The notes beneath the pieces are model-generated. The model did no database searches. It had not been told where the DNA came from and saw nothing but the letters and a program-made list of their open reading frames with translations. A stretch of 64,000 bases of DNA, from assembly GCA_028571685.1 (NCBI GenBank), contig CM053148.1, forward strand, positions 90,852,001-90,916,000, written 5' to 3'. The DNA is from Heterohyrax brucei. Taxonomy: Eukaryota > Chordata > Mammalia > Hyracoidea > Procaviidae. A program made the translations under genes and the position numbers. Positions 44,277 to 55,145 of the stretch are shown in pieces; position 1 is the first letter of the stretch; every line of letters starts with the position of its first letter.

Positions 44277-44340
44277 GAAGTGTGCAGGGATTAAGAGCAT
44301 GGACTCTGGAGCAAGGTGTCTGTGTTGCTCAATTCACAGT
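44277..44340 (+). mobile_element. MIR SINE 5' fragment
   Basis: ggattaagagcatggactct followed by ggagcaaggtgtctgtgttg matches the MIR 5' region ('gagcatggactctggagcc'). Confidence 0.65.
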
Positions 44341-44496
44341 CTAGGTGGGACATCCCTCATGATGTACTAGCAGTGCCACTGGAATTCACTTCAAGTTCAA
44401 AAATAGTATATTTATCATACAGCTAACATTTGTCGTTTAACTGAGAAAGTACTAGGAAACAGAACAGAAGTATCAACTGAATAAATACAGGGTTAG

Positions 44497-44722
44497 GTAG
44501 TCCTGACTTGCACAGTTAAGTGCTGGACTATGCCAGCCCACTACCTGAAAAACACACAGGGCGAATCCACCCCTATATACCTGGGAGACAAAGCGCTTCT
44601 ATAAAGGTCTGAAATTTGCTTCTGAAAGGTCACAGCTTTGAAAATCATGTGGAGCAGTTTTATTTGCACGATTGGGGTCGCCTTGAGTTGGGATCTACTT
44701 GACTGCAACTGAGGACAGTATC
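44497..44722 (+). mobile_element. AfroSINE long variant, diverged
   Basis: ttgcacagttaagtgctgga, the long block aaatttgcttctgaaaggtc, cacagctttgaaaatcatgt, ggagcagttttatttgcac, and tail ggggtcgccttgagttggga, cttgactgcaactgag. Confidence 0.78.
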
Positions 44723-47019
44723 AGAGTGGCTTTAGGAACAGTTGACTCAGGTGGTAGCGTTAGATGCAAGAACTCTGGGAATAAAATAACTCACCCAGCT
44801 TTCTTGTAAGACTTCTGATGTTTTTATACTCTGTATTCAAATTAACAGGGCATATTTTGAATTATCCATAATATAAGCTTACTCTGTAAAGCTCCTATAT
44901 TGCAGAGAATTATCTTAAATTTTATTTTTAATGCTAAAAATATGTTCATGTGAAAAGGGAGTTAAAATTTTCCACCATTGCCAGCAATGAATCAATTGCA
45001 AAATAAGTCTTGCTAGAAAGGATAAATTTATTATTGAAATTATGGGGTTTTTTTTAACTGGAAGAAATTCTGCTAATTAACAGATCTGACACTTTAGCTC
45101 TATGGATGGAAATGCTAAAGCTCAGAGAACCGGAAAAGTTTTCCCCAATTCAAACTTGAAATGCATACTCAGCCAAAGATTTGAATGCATCATCCTTTTC
45201 TTTTTTTTCTTACCAATTTTACTCCAATATTTTAACATGTTCTTTCAATCTAAATAATTCATTTCCTCTAGAGAATAATAATACTTAGTTTCTGCTGTTT
45301 GAGTACATTACATGTTATCCACAGAGAAAATGGATTAAAAAAAAATCTCCATTCTCATCAAAAGTACCTAATGAACAGTCTTCCGAGTCATTTTAACACC
45401 AGCAGTCTAAAATGGACATCAACCAGATTTACTGTTTCTCAGAAAGAAGCGGAAAAGCCTCTAGAATTGAAAGTGCTGTTCTTGTAGATTTTAAAATTGC
45501 TGTTTCTGCTACCAAGAAGTCTTGATTTCAGATGATTTACCTTTGAGAATGAGTGAGAATCGATAAGAGAGCTGAAGGAGTAGAGAATGAGTGAAATAGC
45601 AAGAAGGAAAAAGGCTGAAGGAAATGTTATAGAGACTAAAAAAAGACCTATAGAGTTGAAAAAAATAAATCAGGGGCTTATAAAAGAGAGGTGCTTTAAG
45701 TGTGAAAAGATGGAGTGACTTGTTCTTTAGGGTTAAAAAAATAAATAATTTAGGCAAACAAAAAGTGAGGAAATAATCCATGTGCTTCATAAAAAGGACA
45801 TAACCATAGAATGTTCAGAGAGCTTATGAAGTGATCAGACTTCCCATATGGTAATAGAAGCATATTAGCAGTCTTGATAGTGGCACTAGGACATGAATAA
45901 ATGGTTGCGTTTTAGCATTACCTCTTCTCTGTCTAAGCTCCCAAAAACTCAAAAGTAGAGATATATTTTCAAAAGAAAATCCAAAAGATCAGTCTTCCCC
46001 GTCTTTTATAATGTATAGATTATTACGTCTTCCTCAGAAATTCTTCCAGACCCATAAAACTCTTTGCTCAGTACAAATGCAGAGTTTAAGCTCACCTCTT
46101 GTGTGTATTTGCTGTGTCCTTTTTGTTGCTAGTGATAAGAGTTTCTTCGTATTTTGGCTTAAAGAACTTGGATCAAAATCACTTTTGATTTTTTATTCAA
46201 AAAAAATCTCTAAGGCACAGTAACGCATTTGACAAAATTCTCTACCTCCAACTTTTGCTTATAATTAAGTAAAATATTAACTCATATCAAATTCTGAGTT
46301 TTCAACAATTATTTTATCTAACAGCTCTTGAAATCTCAGCATCCATTTTCTCTTTATGAAACGCTTTAGAAGAATAGCAAGTTTCCATGTTCAGTGGTTA
46401 CAGTTTGTAATTAGGTAAAATTTATGATTATCTAAAATTCATATAGGTTGAGTTCCTAAGTATACTGTCTGAGAATTTTGAATTTTTTTATACCTCCTAC
46501 ATTATTAACTGAATGATGTTAAAAATTCATTCTTTATAGGGTTATACGTCACTGACAGAAAGCATGGAAACATTTTAAAATATTATTAATTATGCATATT
46601 TTATCCATTTCAGGCTTTTTAGTTTCCTTGTATTTATCATGCCTGGTACATCTGATATACAGGTATATTTCCAACAATGTTTCAGATTTCAAAACCATAT
46701 TAATCTTGGAATTAAAAAGGACCTGGAGCAACTGTGATGTGGTCTCCTCTGCAATGCAGAAACTCTGACTTCAAGATTCCTGGCAAAAATTTATGAGCCT
46801 TCTACTTGAATAAATCCAATGTATGGGAGATCAGATAGTTTTAAGACAGCTTAAACTGTTTAGAAACTCAAATTTCTAGACTCCTTTGTTTAATCTAAAT
46901 CACCTTATTTAAAACAAAGTCCATTGCTCTTAATTTTTCCCTCAGACAAAATTTGGAACAGCTGCTTCCTTTACAATGTGTCTTTCGTTCAAGTGTTTAG
47001 AACAGTGCTTTCCTCCAAG
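44723..47019. other. Largest repeat-free stretch (2.3 kb), no gene recognised
   Basis: No SINE, LTR, RTE or L1 signature seen. Open frames at 45299 (+), 45509 (-), 46011 (+) and 46549 (-) are 60-93 residues with no known domain. Candidate unique sequence. Confidence 0.4.
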
Positions 47020-47205
47020 GTCTTTGGGTGGTGTGAATAGTTTCGGCTCGATTATTCACATCAATGTTGGTGCATTAAAGTACTTACACCTGGCAATCTC
47101 CTTCTGTTAAGATTATAGCAAGAAAACTCTGTGGACCAGTTCTCTGTAACACATGAGGTCACCACAAATCAAAGCCAACTTGACAAGTTTGTTTGTTTTT
47201 TTTAA
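47020..47205 (+). mobile_element. AfroSINE long variant
   Basis: ttgggtggtgtgaatagttt, the long block cacctggcaatctccttctg, ttaagattatagcaagaaaa, ctctgtggaccagttctctg, and tail ccacaaatcaaagccaactt ending gtttgtttg. Confidence 0.78.
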
Positions 47206-47211
47206 AAAGTC

Positions 47212-47425
47212 TCCTTTAGTGGAGTTCTTGGGTGGTATACACGTTGCTGTTTGGCTACTAACCCAAAAGTTGCTCGTTTGAATGCACAGAAGAGCATTGG
47301 AAGAAAGGCCTGGTAATCTATTCCTGAACAGTCACAGCCATGAATACTCCATGCAGCATAGTTATACTTTAAATCACATGGTCCCCCCAGCAATGGGACT
47401 CAACACGACATCAACTGCTACTCTA
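47212..47425 (+). mobile_element. AfroSINE long variant, second in tandem
   Basis: gagttcttgggtggtataca, ctactaacccaaaagttgct, the long block agaaaggcctggtaatctat, cctgaacagtcacagccatg, and tail ggactcaacacgacatcaac. Same strand as its left neighbour. Confidence 0.8.
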
Positions 47426-47469
47426 TTTTAAGTGTCATCCACTCTTTGTGTATCATTATTTGTAATGTT

Positions 47470-47523
47470 AGCCAAGCCAAGCCAAGTGCCGTCGAGTCGG
47501 TTCCAACTCATGGTGACCCTAGA
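47470..47523 (-). repeat. Solitary SINE/RTE-type 3' tail, near consensus
   Basis: gccaagccaagtgccgtcga then gtcggttccaactcatggtg. Strikingly intact for a piece without any SINE arm. Confidence 0.75.
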
Positions 47524-48513
47524 TACCTACATTTAATTAATATTCATTGAATCATGCAAAGAACTTTTTCGCGTTATTTCTTTCCTTTTTTCCTATAAAT
47601 CCGGGATACTTATCCTTGTAATATCCCATTTTATAGAGGAAGCAACTTTGCTTTCGAGCAATCAAACAACCTGCAGAAGACTTTATAAATCCACATTTGT
47701 CTCACTTTAGACCCTGTGGAATTAAACCCTGTGTTGTACATCCCCTTCTAAAACTGATTGCTAATTGGAATGGCAGGAGTGAAATGAAATCTTGATACAG
47801 CAAATCAGACTTTAGATAAGCGGACCCAGGTGGTCCCAGTGCAGAAACATGCCTGCACACCCTTGGGCCTTGAGGTTCTGTTTCTGGGGTTGGATTTCCC
47901 TTGCTCTACTTTACATTGCAGTGCCCTTCATTTGAATGAAAACAAAGAACATAATGTGTGTGCTTTTCCTTTTGCAAACTGGAAAAACACTGAGGTTCCT
48001 TAGCCTGCCCTATCATGTTGGAAATATTTTTACCATGATAAATGTCAGGGGTCTGTGGCTGTAGGGAAACAAGCACTCACAAACTGCCTGGGGACAAACT
48101 GGTACCCTTTTCTGCAGGTCATTTGGCACTCACTGTAAGTTAATTTTATTTCAGTGTTTACATTAAACTTATGGTGCAGATAGCTAAGTCAGCTTATGCT
48201 CTGGCTCTCTCCTCTGCTATAAGTGTGAGAAAATACATGCATACATAGATGACAATATGGAAAATTATGTACTGTCAGACATAAAAGCACCATCAGCATT
48301 TCCAGGGCCTGGAAAAGGAGCTGAAGAGCAAAGGTGGTGCAAGATGGTGTACTTGATGGATTCTGAATCCCAAAGCATCCACCAAAAACTGAGATAGAAA
48401 AGAAGCAGCCACAGAGGAGACAAAAACCAGTTAGGTACAGGATGATCTCTAAAGAAAACAGCTGACAACAGCCTCATCTTTCTCCCCGCCACCTCCGGAG
48501 GGCAGAGGGGGAA
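47524..48513. other. Mostly unassigned; possible weak MIR near 47600-47715
   Basis: ttgtaatatcccattttata then gaggaagcaactttg resembles antisense MIR but is weak. 47720-48513 shows nothing I recognise, including a 102-residue minus frame at 48265-48573 with no domain. Confidence 0.35.
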
Positions 48514-48548
48514 CTTTAATGAACAGAAACTTATTTTCTTACAGTTTA
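48514..48548 (-). mobile_element. MaLR LTR, first part (split by a SINE; fossil)
   Basis: aacagaaacttattttctta then cagttta matches the antisense 3' part of a MaLR LTR. It resumes at 48701. Confidence 0.7.
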
Positions 48549-48700
48549 GATTACCCATACCCGTTGCTATCAAGTCAATTCTAACTCACAGAGACCCTGT
48601 GGAACAGAGCAGAACTGCCACATGAGGTTTCCATGGAGCACCCAGTGGTTTTGAACTGCTTACCTTTTAGTTAGCAGCCATAATACTTAACCACTATGGC
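48549..48700 (-). mobile_element. AfroSINE copy inserted in a MaLR LTR
   Basis: Antisense: ccgttgctatcaagtcaatt, ggaacagagcagaactgcca, gcacccagtggttttgaact, ccttttagttagcagcc, and cttaaccactatgg. Short ttag matches at both edges may be part of the target duplication. Here the SINE is younger than the LTR, the reverse of 3234. Confidence 0.9.
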
Positions 48701-49040
48701 TTAGGAGGCTAGAAACTCAAATTCAGGGCAGCAGTTCTAGGGAAAAGCTTTTTCTCTCTGACGGCCCCATGGAATGCCATTCTGTCTCTTTGCAGCTTCT
48801 GTTTCTTGATTCCTTGGTGACCTTTCTGCGGTATGCATTCCCCTGACTGTGGTTCACTGTTTCTGTACCTTATCTGTTCTTTTTATATCTTAAGATAGAT
48901 TGGTTTAAAATACACCCATCTTAAACATGGTCCAGTAACATAGCAAAGAAAATCCTACTCCCAAACGAGATTACATCCACAGTCAGAAGGTTAAGATTTA
49001 CAACTCATATTTTTTGGGGAACACAATTCAGTCTGTAACA
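48701..49040 (-). mobile_element. MaLR LTR, second part (fossil)
   Basis: ttaggaggctagaaactcaa, gattccttggtgacctttct, atcttaagatagattggttt, aaaatcctactcccaaacga, and aacacaattcagtctgtaac. Close in text to the LTR at 39691. Confidence 0.82.
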
Positions 49041-49044
49041 CTGT

Positions 49045-49205
49045 GCCTCTCAGTTTTAGTGAATAGAAGAATCACTGAAGAATGTGGTTTTTTTTTTTTT
49101 TTTTTAAAAATGCAGACTCATTACCCATGCCCTAGAGGTTTTGATTTGTAAGTCTATAGTGGGACCCTAGAATAATCATTTAAAGTGAGCATCACAAGTG
49201 CTGTT
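49045..49205 (+). mobile_element. MER5A-like hAT remnant
   Basis: gtgcctctcagttttagtga, gaagaatcactgaagaatgt, a T run (49085-49106), aaaatgcagactcattaccc, and ttgatttgtaagtctatagt follow the MER5 order loosely. Confidence 0.55.
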
Positions 49206-49532
49206 AACTTCAGTTATCTCTTGATGTTTAGTATTTCTATCTTAGAGCACAATCTAAATTCTGAGCTCAGGAGACACCTGGCATGGTCTCCCCTTGGTAA
49301 TATGCACATCTTTAGGATGTAGGTTTTTCGAACATAAGATTTCAGAAGCCAAAGGAGTGTCTCGATACAACCCAATTCATTCATTCATTTAACAGAAGTT
49401 TTTGAGCACCTGCTATGAACGAGGTATTATGCTAGGACCTGGGAATACTGAAGTAAAACAAACAGACCAAAAGAATCCCTATATTATTACTGGGGAAGAA
49501 CCATCAATAAACAAATACACTAGGAGGTGATC
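49206..49532. other. Unassigned, with an old repeat-like patch
   Basis: 49376-49470 (tcattcatttaacagaagtt, gagcacctgctatgaac, gtattatgctaggacctggg) resembles an ancient mammalian repeat whose family I cannot name. Confidence 0.4.
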
Positions 49533-49740
49533 AGGAGCCCCAGGGGCACAGTGATTACAAAGCTTGGCTGATGATGGCAAAGTGGGTTAAACCCGGAGCC
49601 ATTCCCAGGACAGAGATGTAGCAGTCTTCTTCCATAAAGACCTACAGTCTTAGAAGCCCTATAGGGACAGTTCTACTCTCTTGCAGGGTTCTACTGTCTT
49701 GTAGGGTTGCCATGAATTAGAATCAGTTTGACAGCAGCCC
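49533..49740 (+). mobile_element. AfroSINE long variant
   Basis: ggagccccaggggcacagtg, the long block gtcttcttccataaagacct, ctatagggacagttctactc, and tail gggttgccatgaattagaat. The segment ttctactctcttgcaggg / ttctactgtcttgtaggg occurs twice, a local duplication of about 20 bp. Confidence 0.82.
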
Positions 49741-49771
49741 CATCTGTCTTATTTTCCTAGAGCTACCCTAG

Positions 49772-49945
49772 ATCTAGAAACCGTGGTGGCATAGTGGTTA
49801 AGTGCTACATCTACTAAGCAAAACACTGGCAGTTTGAATCCATCAAGGTCTCCTTGGAAACTCTGTGGGGCTGTTCTACTCCATACTGTAGGGTCACTAT
49901 TAACCACAACGGACTTGATGGCACTGGGTTTGGTTTGATTTGGTT
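49772..49945 (+). mobile_element. AfroSINE copy, full length
   Basis: Head aaccgtggtggcatagtggt with A-box-like tggcatagtgg, cactggcagtttgaatccat, body ctctgtggggctgttctact, and tail gacttgatggcactgggttt. Confidence 0.93.
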
Positions 49946-50366
49946 ACCCATAATTAGATTCCTTTGGTAGGTTTGAATGTGACGCATTAATGGGAAAGCA
50001 GTAAAATTGTCACCACTATCTCCTCCAGAAAATTGGAAACAAACAAAATAACTATTTTACATCAGTTACAAACTCCCCTGATTTGTTTTCTCAGTCTTCA
50101 ATCAAACTTGAATTTGAATCAACATCTTTGGAGCAGTTTTGTTGTTTCTGAAGGAAACACAAAATTGAATAGACTGTGAAATAATATATTTTATATAATT
50201 TTATTTATAATAAAACAATGAAGCTTGACATTTATGTCTGTAATGTTTAAATCAACTTATAACAAACTTGATGTTGTTTATAAAGGATTTATTTTTAAAC
50301 AAATTACATATCCCTGTGGCAACATGTGACAAAAAGCAGTGCAGCTCAACAACTCTACCAAAAGAC
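49946..50366. other. No recognisable gene or repeat
   Basis: No gene or clear repeat seen. Confidence 0.35.
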
Positions 50367-50752
50367 CAGGTTGATGGTCTAATGGCCTGGGGGATCCCCT
50401 GGGAGCATGGCCCCTAGACCTGCTGCTGCCCCTGCCCAGAAAACACTACTGAAGTCAACTATTTGGACAAGAATGGACTGGACTCGGTGACACAGTGTGA
50501 TCATATGGTTTGTGTACTTTATAGTTTTATGCATTTATAAAACGCTGTCCTGACATTCTCTTCCTAGATGGGAGAGAAAAGAGTGCAGAGAAGGGGACAG
50601 GAGCTTGTTGAGAGGATATGACAAGTATAGAATGAAAAGGAGGAGTGTGCTATCACCTGGCAAGGAGAGCAGAAGGACTGCAGAAAGGTGGGCGAGCAAA
50701 ATTGATTTGGATTGTATACTTACACTTAATCACAATTAAAAAAAATAAATTG
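50367..50752 (+). mobile_element. L1 3' UTR end with poly(A), sense
   Basis: gaccaggttgatggtctaat, tgaagtcaactatttggaca, agaatggactggactcggtg, ggaggagtgtgctatcacct, then acttacacttaatcacaatt and an A-rich end at 50735-50750. It corresponds to the complement of 11812-12150. Confidence 0.65.
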
Positions 50753-50756
50753 TATA

Positions 50757-51625
50757 TCTTTTTTTTCCTTTTTTAAATTGTGCTTCAGGTGAAATTTTAC
50801 AGTTCAAATTAATTTCTCGTGCAAAAATTCATACCCACACTCTTCTGTGCACTAGTTGCAATTCTGGCAAGGAAATATGACAGCACACTTCCCCTGTAAA
50901 TCCCAGGTTTTCCACTACTCATTTATTTGTTATCTTTTAATTGTATTTTAGATAAAGGTTTACTGAACACACTAGTTTCTCATTAAACACTTAGTACACA
51001 CATTGTGTTAAAATATTGGTTAACAATCCCACAACCGGTAAGTTCATTCTCTTCTCAGCCTCTGATTCCCTCTCACCAGGTTTCCAGTCCCCTCCTGCCT
51101 TCCAGTCCTTGCTCTTGGGCTGGCCTGTCCCTTTAGTTTTGTTTTTTTTCATGGGTCTGTTCAGTCTTTGCCTGACAAGTCAACCTAAGAGGTAACTTCA
51201 GTATTGAACTGAAAAGGTGCCTGAGGTCCATACACTTTCAGGGTCTTTTTTTTTTTTTTTTTAGTGTCTGTCAAGTCAGCAAGTCTGGTCTTCTTGAATT
51301 AGAATTTTGTTCTACATTTTTCTCCAGCTCTGTCCTGGACCCCCTGTTGTTATTCCCGTCACAGCAGTCAGTAGTGGCAGCTGGGCACCACGTAGTTGCA
51401 CTAAATTCAGTCTGTGGGTGGCTGTTGTAGACTTGGTTCATCAGTCCTTTGTTCTGCTCTTTCCTGTATAGCTTTGGTGTTCTTCGTTTTGCCTTGCTCC
51501 CAAAGGGGTGAGACCAATGGAGTATTCTAGACTGCCCCCAAACTGCCCATGTGGTCTTGTATATCTGATCGGACTAAGAAGCACATTCTGTAAGTGTATT
51601 ATTTTTTCTTTGATAGGCCCGTCTA
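50757..51625 (-). mobile_element. L1 3' UTR sequence, antisense (probably two copies)
   Basis: T run, then aaattgtgcttcaggtgaaa begins one antisense copy (to about 50925). ttgtattttagataaaggtt at about 50938 begins a second. The second runs through gtctggtcttcttgaattag, ggcagctgggcaccacgtag, and ggggtgagaccaatggagta, in the order seen at 11812-12690. Confidence 0.65.
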
Positions 51626-51629
51626 CTCT

Positions 51630-51715
51630 AAAAGCTTGAGAGGCTCATACATCAATTGGTCGCATACCACTCGGAGCAAAGGAGAATGAAGAAAACCGAA
51701 GACGCAAGGAATATA
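51630..51715 (+). mobile_element. L1 3' UTR, sense, left part (split by a SINE)
   Basis: aaaagcttgagaggctcata, atcaattggtcgcatacc, and gagcaaaggagaatgaagaa are the sense version of the block read in antisense at 12365-12440 and about 51480-51530. Confidence 0.65.
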
Positions 51716-51878
51716 TTAACCCAAACCCGCTGCTGCAGAGTCGATTACAACTCATAGCAACCCTATAGGACAGAGTAGAACTGCCCCATCGAGTTTCCAA
51801 GGAGTACCTGGTAGATTCAAACTGCTGACCTTTTGGTTAGCAGACATAGCACTTAACTACTACAACACCAAAGTTTCT
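51716..51878 (-). mobile_element. AfroSINE copy inserted in an L1 3' UTR
   Basis: Antisense, well kept: cccaaacccgctgctgcaga, ggacagagtagaactgcccc, gtacctggtagattcaaact, and ccttttggttagcagacat. It splits the sense L1 UTR. Confidence 0.93.
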
Positions 51879-52105
51879 CAAAGGACTAAAGGACTACATG
51901 AATCAGAGACTCCATCAGCTTGAAACCAGAAGAACTAGATGGTGCCTAGCTACTATCAGTGACCACTCTGACAGAGAACACGTCAGAGTCCTAGACACTG
52001 AAGGCGGAAAATGTAGACCAGAACTCAAGTTCCTGTAAACAGATCAGACTTAACGATCTGACAGACATTGAAGAATCCCTTAAACTATGACACCTGGAAG
52101 TATTG
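51879..52105 (+). mobile_element. L1 3' UTR, sense, right part
   Basis: caaaggactaaaggactaca, aaaccagaagaactagatgg, tgcctagctactatcagtga, and agatcagacttaacgatctg continue the UTR after the SINE. Confidence 0.65.
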
Positions 52106-52149
52106 CTGACACAGAATTTAAACCATTCCCCAGATTACATCTTTTTAAA

Positions 52150-52310
52150 TAATAATAATACCATTTCCATAAAGCTCATTCCAACTCATAGCAATCTTAT
52201 AGGACAGAAGAGAACTGTCTTAGTGCGTTTCCAAGGAGAGACTAATAGTTTCGGACTGCCAACCTTGTGGTTAATAGCTCAGCTCTTAATCACTGCACCA
52301 CACGGGCTCC
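52150..52310 (-). mobile_element. AfroSINE copy, first of a tandem pair
   Basis: Antisense: aaagctcattccaactcata, gacagaagagaactgtctta, accttgtggttaatagctc, and gcaccacacgggctcc. Flanked by tctttttaaa (52140-52149) and tatttttaaa (52311-52320). Confidence 0.9.
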
Positions 52311-52320
52311 TATTTTTAAA

Positions 52321-52480
52321 TAAAAACCCTTTGTCTTCCAATCAACTCCAACACATAGTGGCCCTATAGGCAGATTACAACTGCCCTTAGATTTTCCAAA
52401 GAGCCCCCTCAGTGGATTTGATCTGCCAGTCTTTTGGTTAGCAGCCGTAGCTCTTAACCACTATGCCACCAGGGTTTCCA
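52321..52480 (-). mobile_element. AfroSINE copy, second of a tandem pair
   Basis: Antisense: ttgtcttccaatcaactcca, tcagtggatttgatctgcca, cttttggttagcagccgtag, and gccaccagggtttcca. Flanked by exact tatttttaaa copies at 52311-52320 and 52481-52490. Confidence 0.93.
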
Positions 52481-52527
52481 TATTTTTAAACAGTTCATAC
52501 TGATTCACAGACCAACTTTCAAGTACT

Positions 52528-52705
52528 AAGAGCCAAAAGTTTGGCTGTTGGAATCCACCCAGGGGCACCTTAGGGGACAAGTCTGAAAATTTCCCTCTGA
52601 AAGGAAAGGTCACAGGTTTGAAGACCCTAACAGAGCACTCATACTCTGCATACCTGGGGTGCTGTGACTTAGTATTCACTCAGTGGCAACAAACAGCAAT
52701 TTATG
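52528..52705 (+). mobile_element. AfroSINE long variant, diverged
   Basis: agagccaaaagtttggctgt, tggaatccacccaggggcac, the long block tttccctctgaaaggaaagg, tcacaggtttgaagacc, and ggggtgctgtgacttag. Confidence 0.72.
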
Positions 52706-54955
52706 GGGCAGACAGCATGAAAAGTCACGAGACGTGAATAGCCATAGGGAAAGAGACAGCTTTAAATAAAACCCTAGATCAGTGTTTTCAGGATATTCAC
52801 AAAACGTATGTTGGTATTTCCATGATGCCCATTAATCTTCTGAAGTTATGATTTACTGATTTACGCAATGGGCATGAAAACAAATTAAGTCTAGCTATTG
52901 AGAAATCTTTATGTTTCCAATTTATGAAATGCTCTCAATATTTGATTCAAGCAAGAAAACTCAAGAAATGCAAACTTTAGTTGAAAAGAATGCCCTTGAA
53001 GCAAGCATGCATTTTATCCAAAAAGTAGATTTTATTGGTAATAAAATAAACAAGTGGTTTATTACAAAAAGTAAAACTCTAGTAAAGATGATTACTTTCT
53101 AGAGTGAAATAAGATATGTTTTTATACCACTACATATAATACTTTAAGGAAATGAATATTCTGGCTAAGTGATGGCCAAAGTATAAATTATACAGAAAGT
53201 ATTTTTACAGTAAACACAGAAAAATATTTGAATATCACATTAGTTTTTCTTTCATTAGTTTACATTAAATGTAACTTAAGTTAGTATGTAAACATAATCG
53301 ATGTCATGTTACTTCAAACCACTGCTATGTAATTTACGAACAAAACTAGTAAAACCAAAAGGTGACTAAAATTACTCTGTTCAAATTTAATCCATTAACA
53401 GTGACATTAACACTCCTTTTAAAAAGTGCTATTTTATCTCTGTTATGCATATGTATAGCTTAAAGAATAAAATACCAGGTTACTTATGGACATTAGGGTT
53501 CTCTGCCTTCCTCTTCCCATTCCTTTCCTTGCTAAGGTTCCCTCTCCACGAATTCACTGTTGGAACTTACCTCTGTATTTCTGAATTACATGTCTGTATG
53601 GGTATCTTTTGATTTTTTTACCTTTCAACAGTACTGATATAACATAGAAGATGTCTTTGACTCCTCCTCCACTATTTAATTGGATACCTAAATTCTCCCA
53701 ATTCAGATGCAGTATATATCAATCTCCTTCAGATAAATGTTAATAATTTTTTTAAAATTGCAAATGCTATTTAGACCTATTTATGTGGTGAATGGCAATT
53801 ATTTTTCATAGAATTCGTAGGTGTCTTTTCTTTTTTGATGGGGGAGGTGGTGACAGTTTACTAGCTTTCAACATATGCTTTGTACCAGACTCATTCAATT
53901 ACAAAATATTGACCAGCATTCTGTGTCCCCTGTTAACACATTCAGGCCCATGGGTTACTCGATCCCTTTGTCTTCCTACAGATGTCTCTTGGAGTCCTTG
54001 GGCCTGATCTATCCTGAACTCACTGCTTGTCTACACCGTTTCGACTGTTGTCATCTTGTAGTTCCTTCTAACAATTGATACGGAGACTGCCACTGCGGCC
54101 CACTGAATGAGATTTCCAGGTTAGACCTCCCGTGTCCTCCTCATCTCCTCTGACTCCTTTGTCTTAGGGCACTGTCTTGGCTACAACTCTGAAAAAGAAA
54201 CAAGAGGGTGAAGAAATGTTTGAAAATGTTAAATTAAAAATGTATTTATTCTTCCCTAACATTTGACTGAGAGCTTAATTTAATTCTAAATAATATCCCA
54301 AGTTGAAAGCATTTTTGATTTAAAAATTTTCAGACCTTTCCCTATTGCTTCTAACTTCCAGGGTGACTGCAGAGAACCCTAAAGTCATTGTGATTCTTTA
54401 TCATTTACTTGTGACACTTTTTTTCCCCTTAGAGCTTAGGGAAATATCTTTTTATCTCTAGTGTTTTGGAACTCCATGTGGCTTGATGTGGTTAGACATT
54501 CAAACATTATTCTGGGCATTTCAAATTATATCCTTGAATGGTAGGGACCCTTAATTCTCTTATAATTATTTTATGCGTGATATTTTCCCTGTTGGTTTCT
54601 CTATTCTCTTTATTTGGAATTTCATTTAGGGAGCTATTGAGTTGCCTGAAGCATACTTCTGATTTTCATATCATCTGTCTCCTATTTTCCTTGTTTTTGT
54701 CATTTTTTAGCTCATTTGAGGAGATTTTTCCCAATTTTTTATTCCAATCTGTCTATTGAATTTATCAATTTACCATCCTAGCTTTAATTTCCAGCAGCTC
54801 AATTACTGGAGTGTGTTTTACCAGTGATAGAGTTTTTATTTTCTTCTTCCTTTGGTAGCAGTGAAATATTTCTTCTTAATTCTGTGATGGTATGAATGGT
54901 AGATGTTTTGTTTTTTTTAACTTTTCTATTCCTTACCTATGCTTCTAGGTAGTGC
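52706..54955. other. Repeat-poor stretch (2.2 kb), no gene recognised
   Basis: AT-rich. 54240-54870 reads like T-rich old LINE-derived text (ctgtctattgaatttatcaa, ttaatttccagcagctcaat) but I cannot name a family. No domain in the short open frames at 52911, 53792 and 54538. Confidence 0.4.
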
Positions 54956-55145
54956 ACATGGTTAGGTACTCAACTATTAGCCCCAAGGTTGAGAGTTCAG
55001 ACCCAGCCAGCAGTGTCTCAGAAGACAGGCCTGGAAATCTGCTTCCTGAATGTCACACCCTTGAAAATCCTGCAGAGCAGTGCTGCTCTGCACACATGGG
55101 CTCTCCATGAGTTGGAAACCAATTTCAGGGCAACTAACAACAGTA
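54956..55145 (+). mobile_element. AfroSINE long variant
   Basis: ggttaggtactcaactatta, the long block gaagacaggcctggaaatct, gcttcctgaatgtcacaccc, ttgaaaatcctgcagagcag, and tail ctccatgagttggaaacc. It ends ggcaactaacaacag, an RTE-like terminus. Confidence 0.82.

Noticed and set aside
48265-48573. 102-residue minus-strand frame
   Set aside because: No domain, and it enters the MaLR LTR and nested SINE at its right end.
54240-54870. T-rich text resembling an old LINE 3' region
   Set aside because: Individual phrases feel familiar, but I could not align them to a named family in order, so no element was called.
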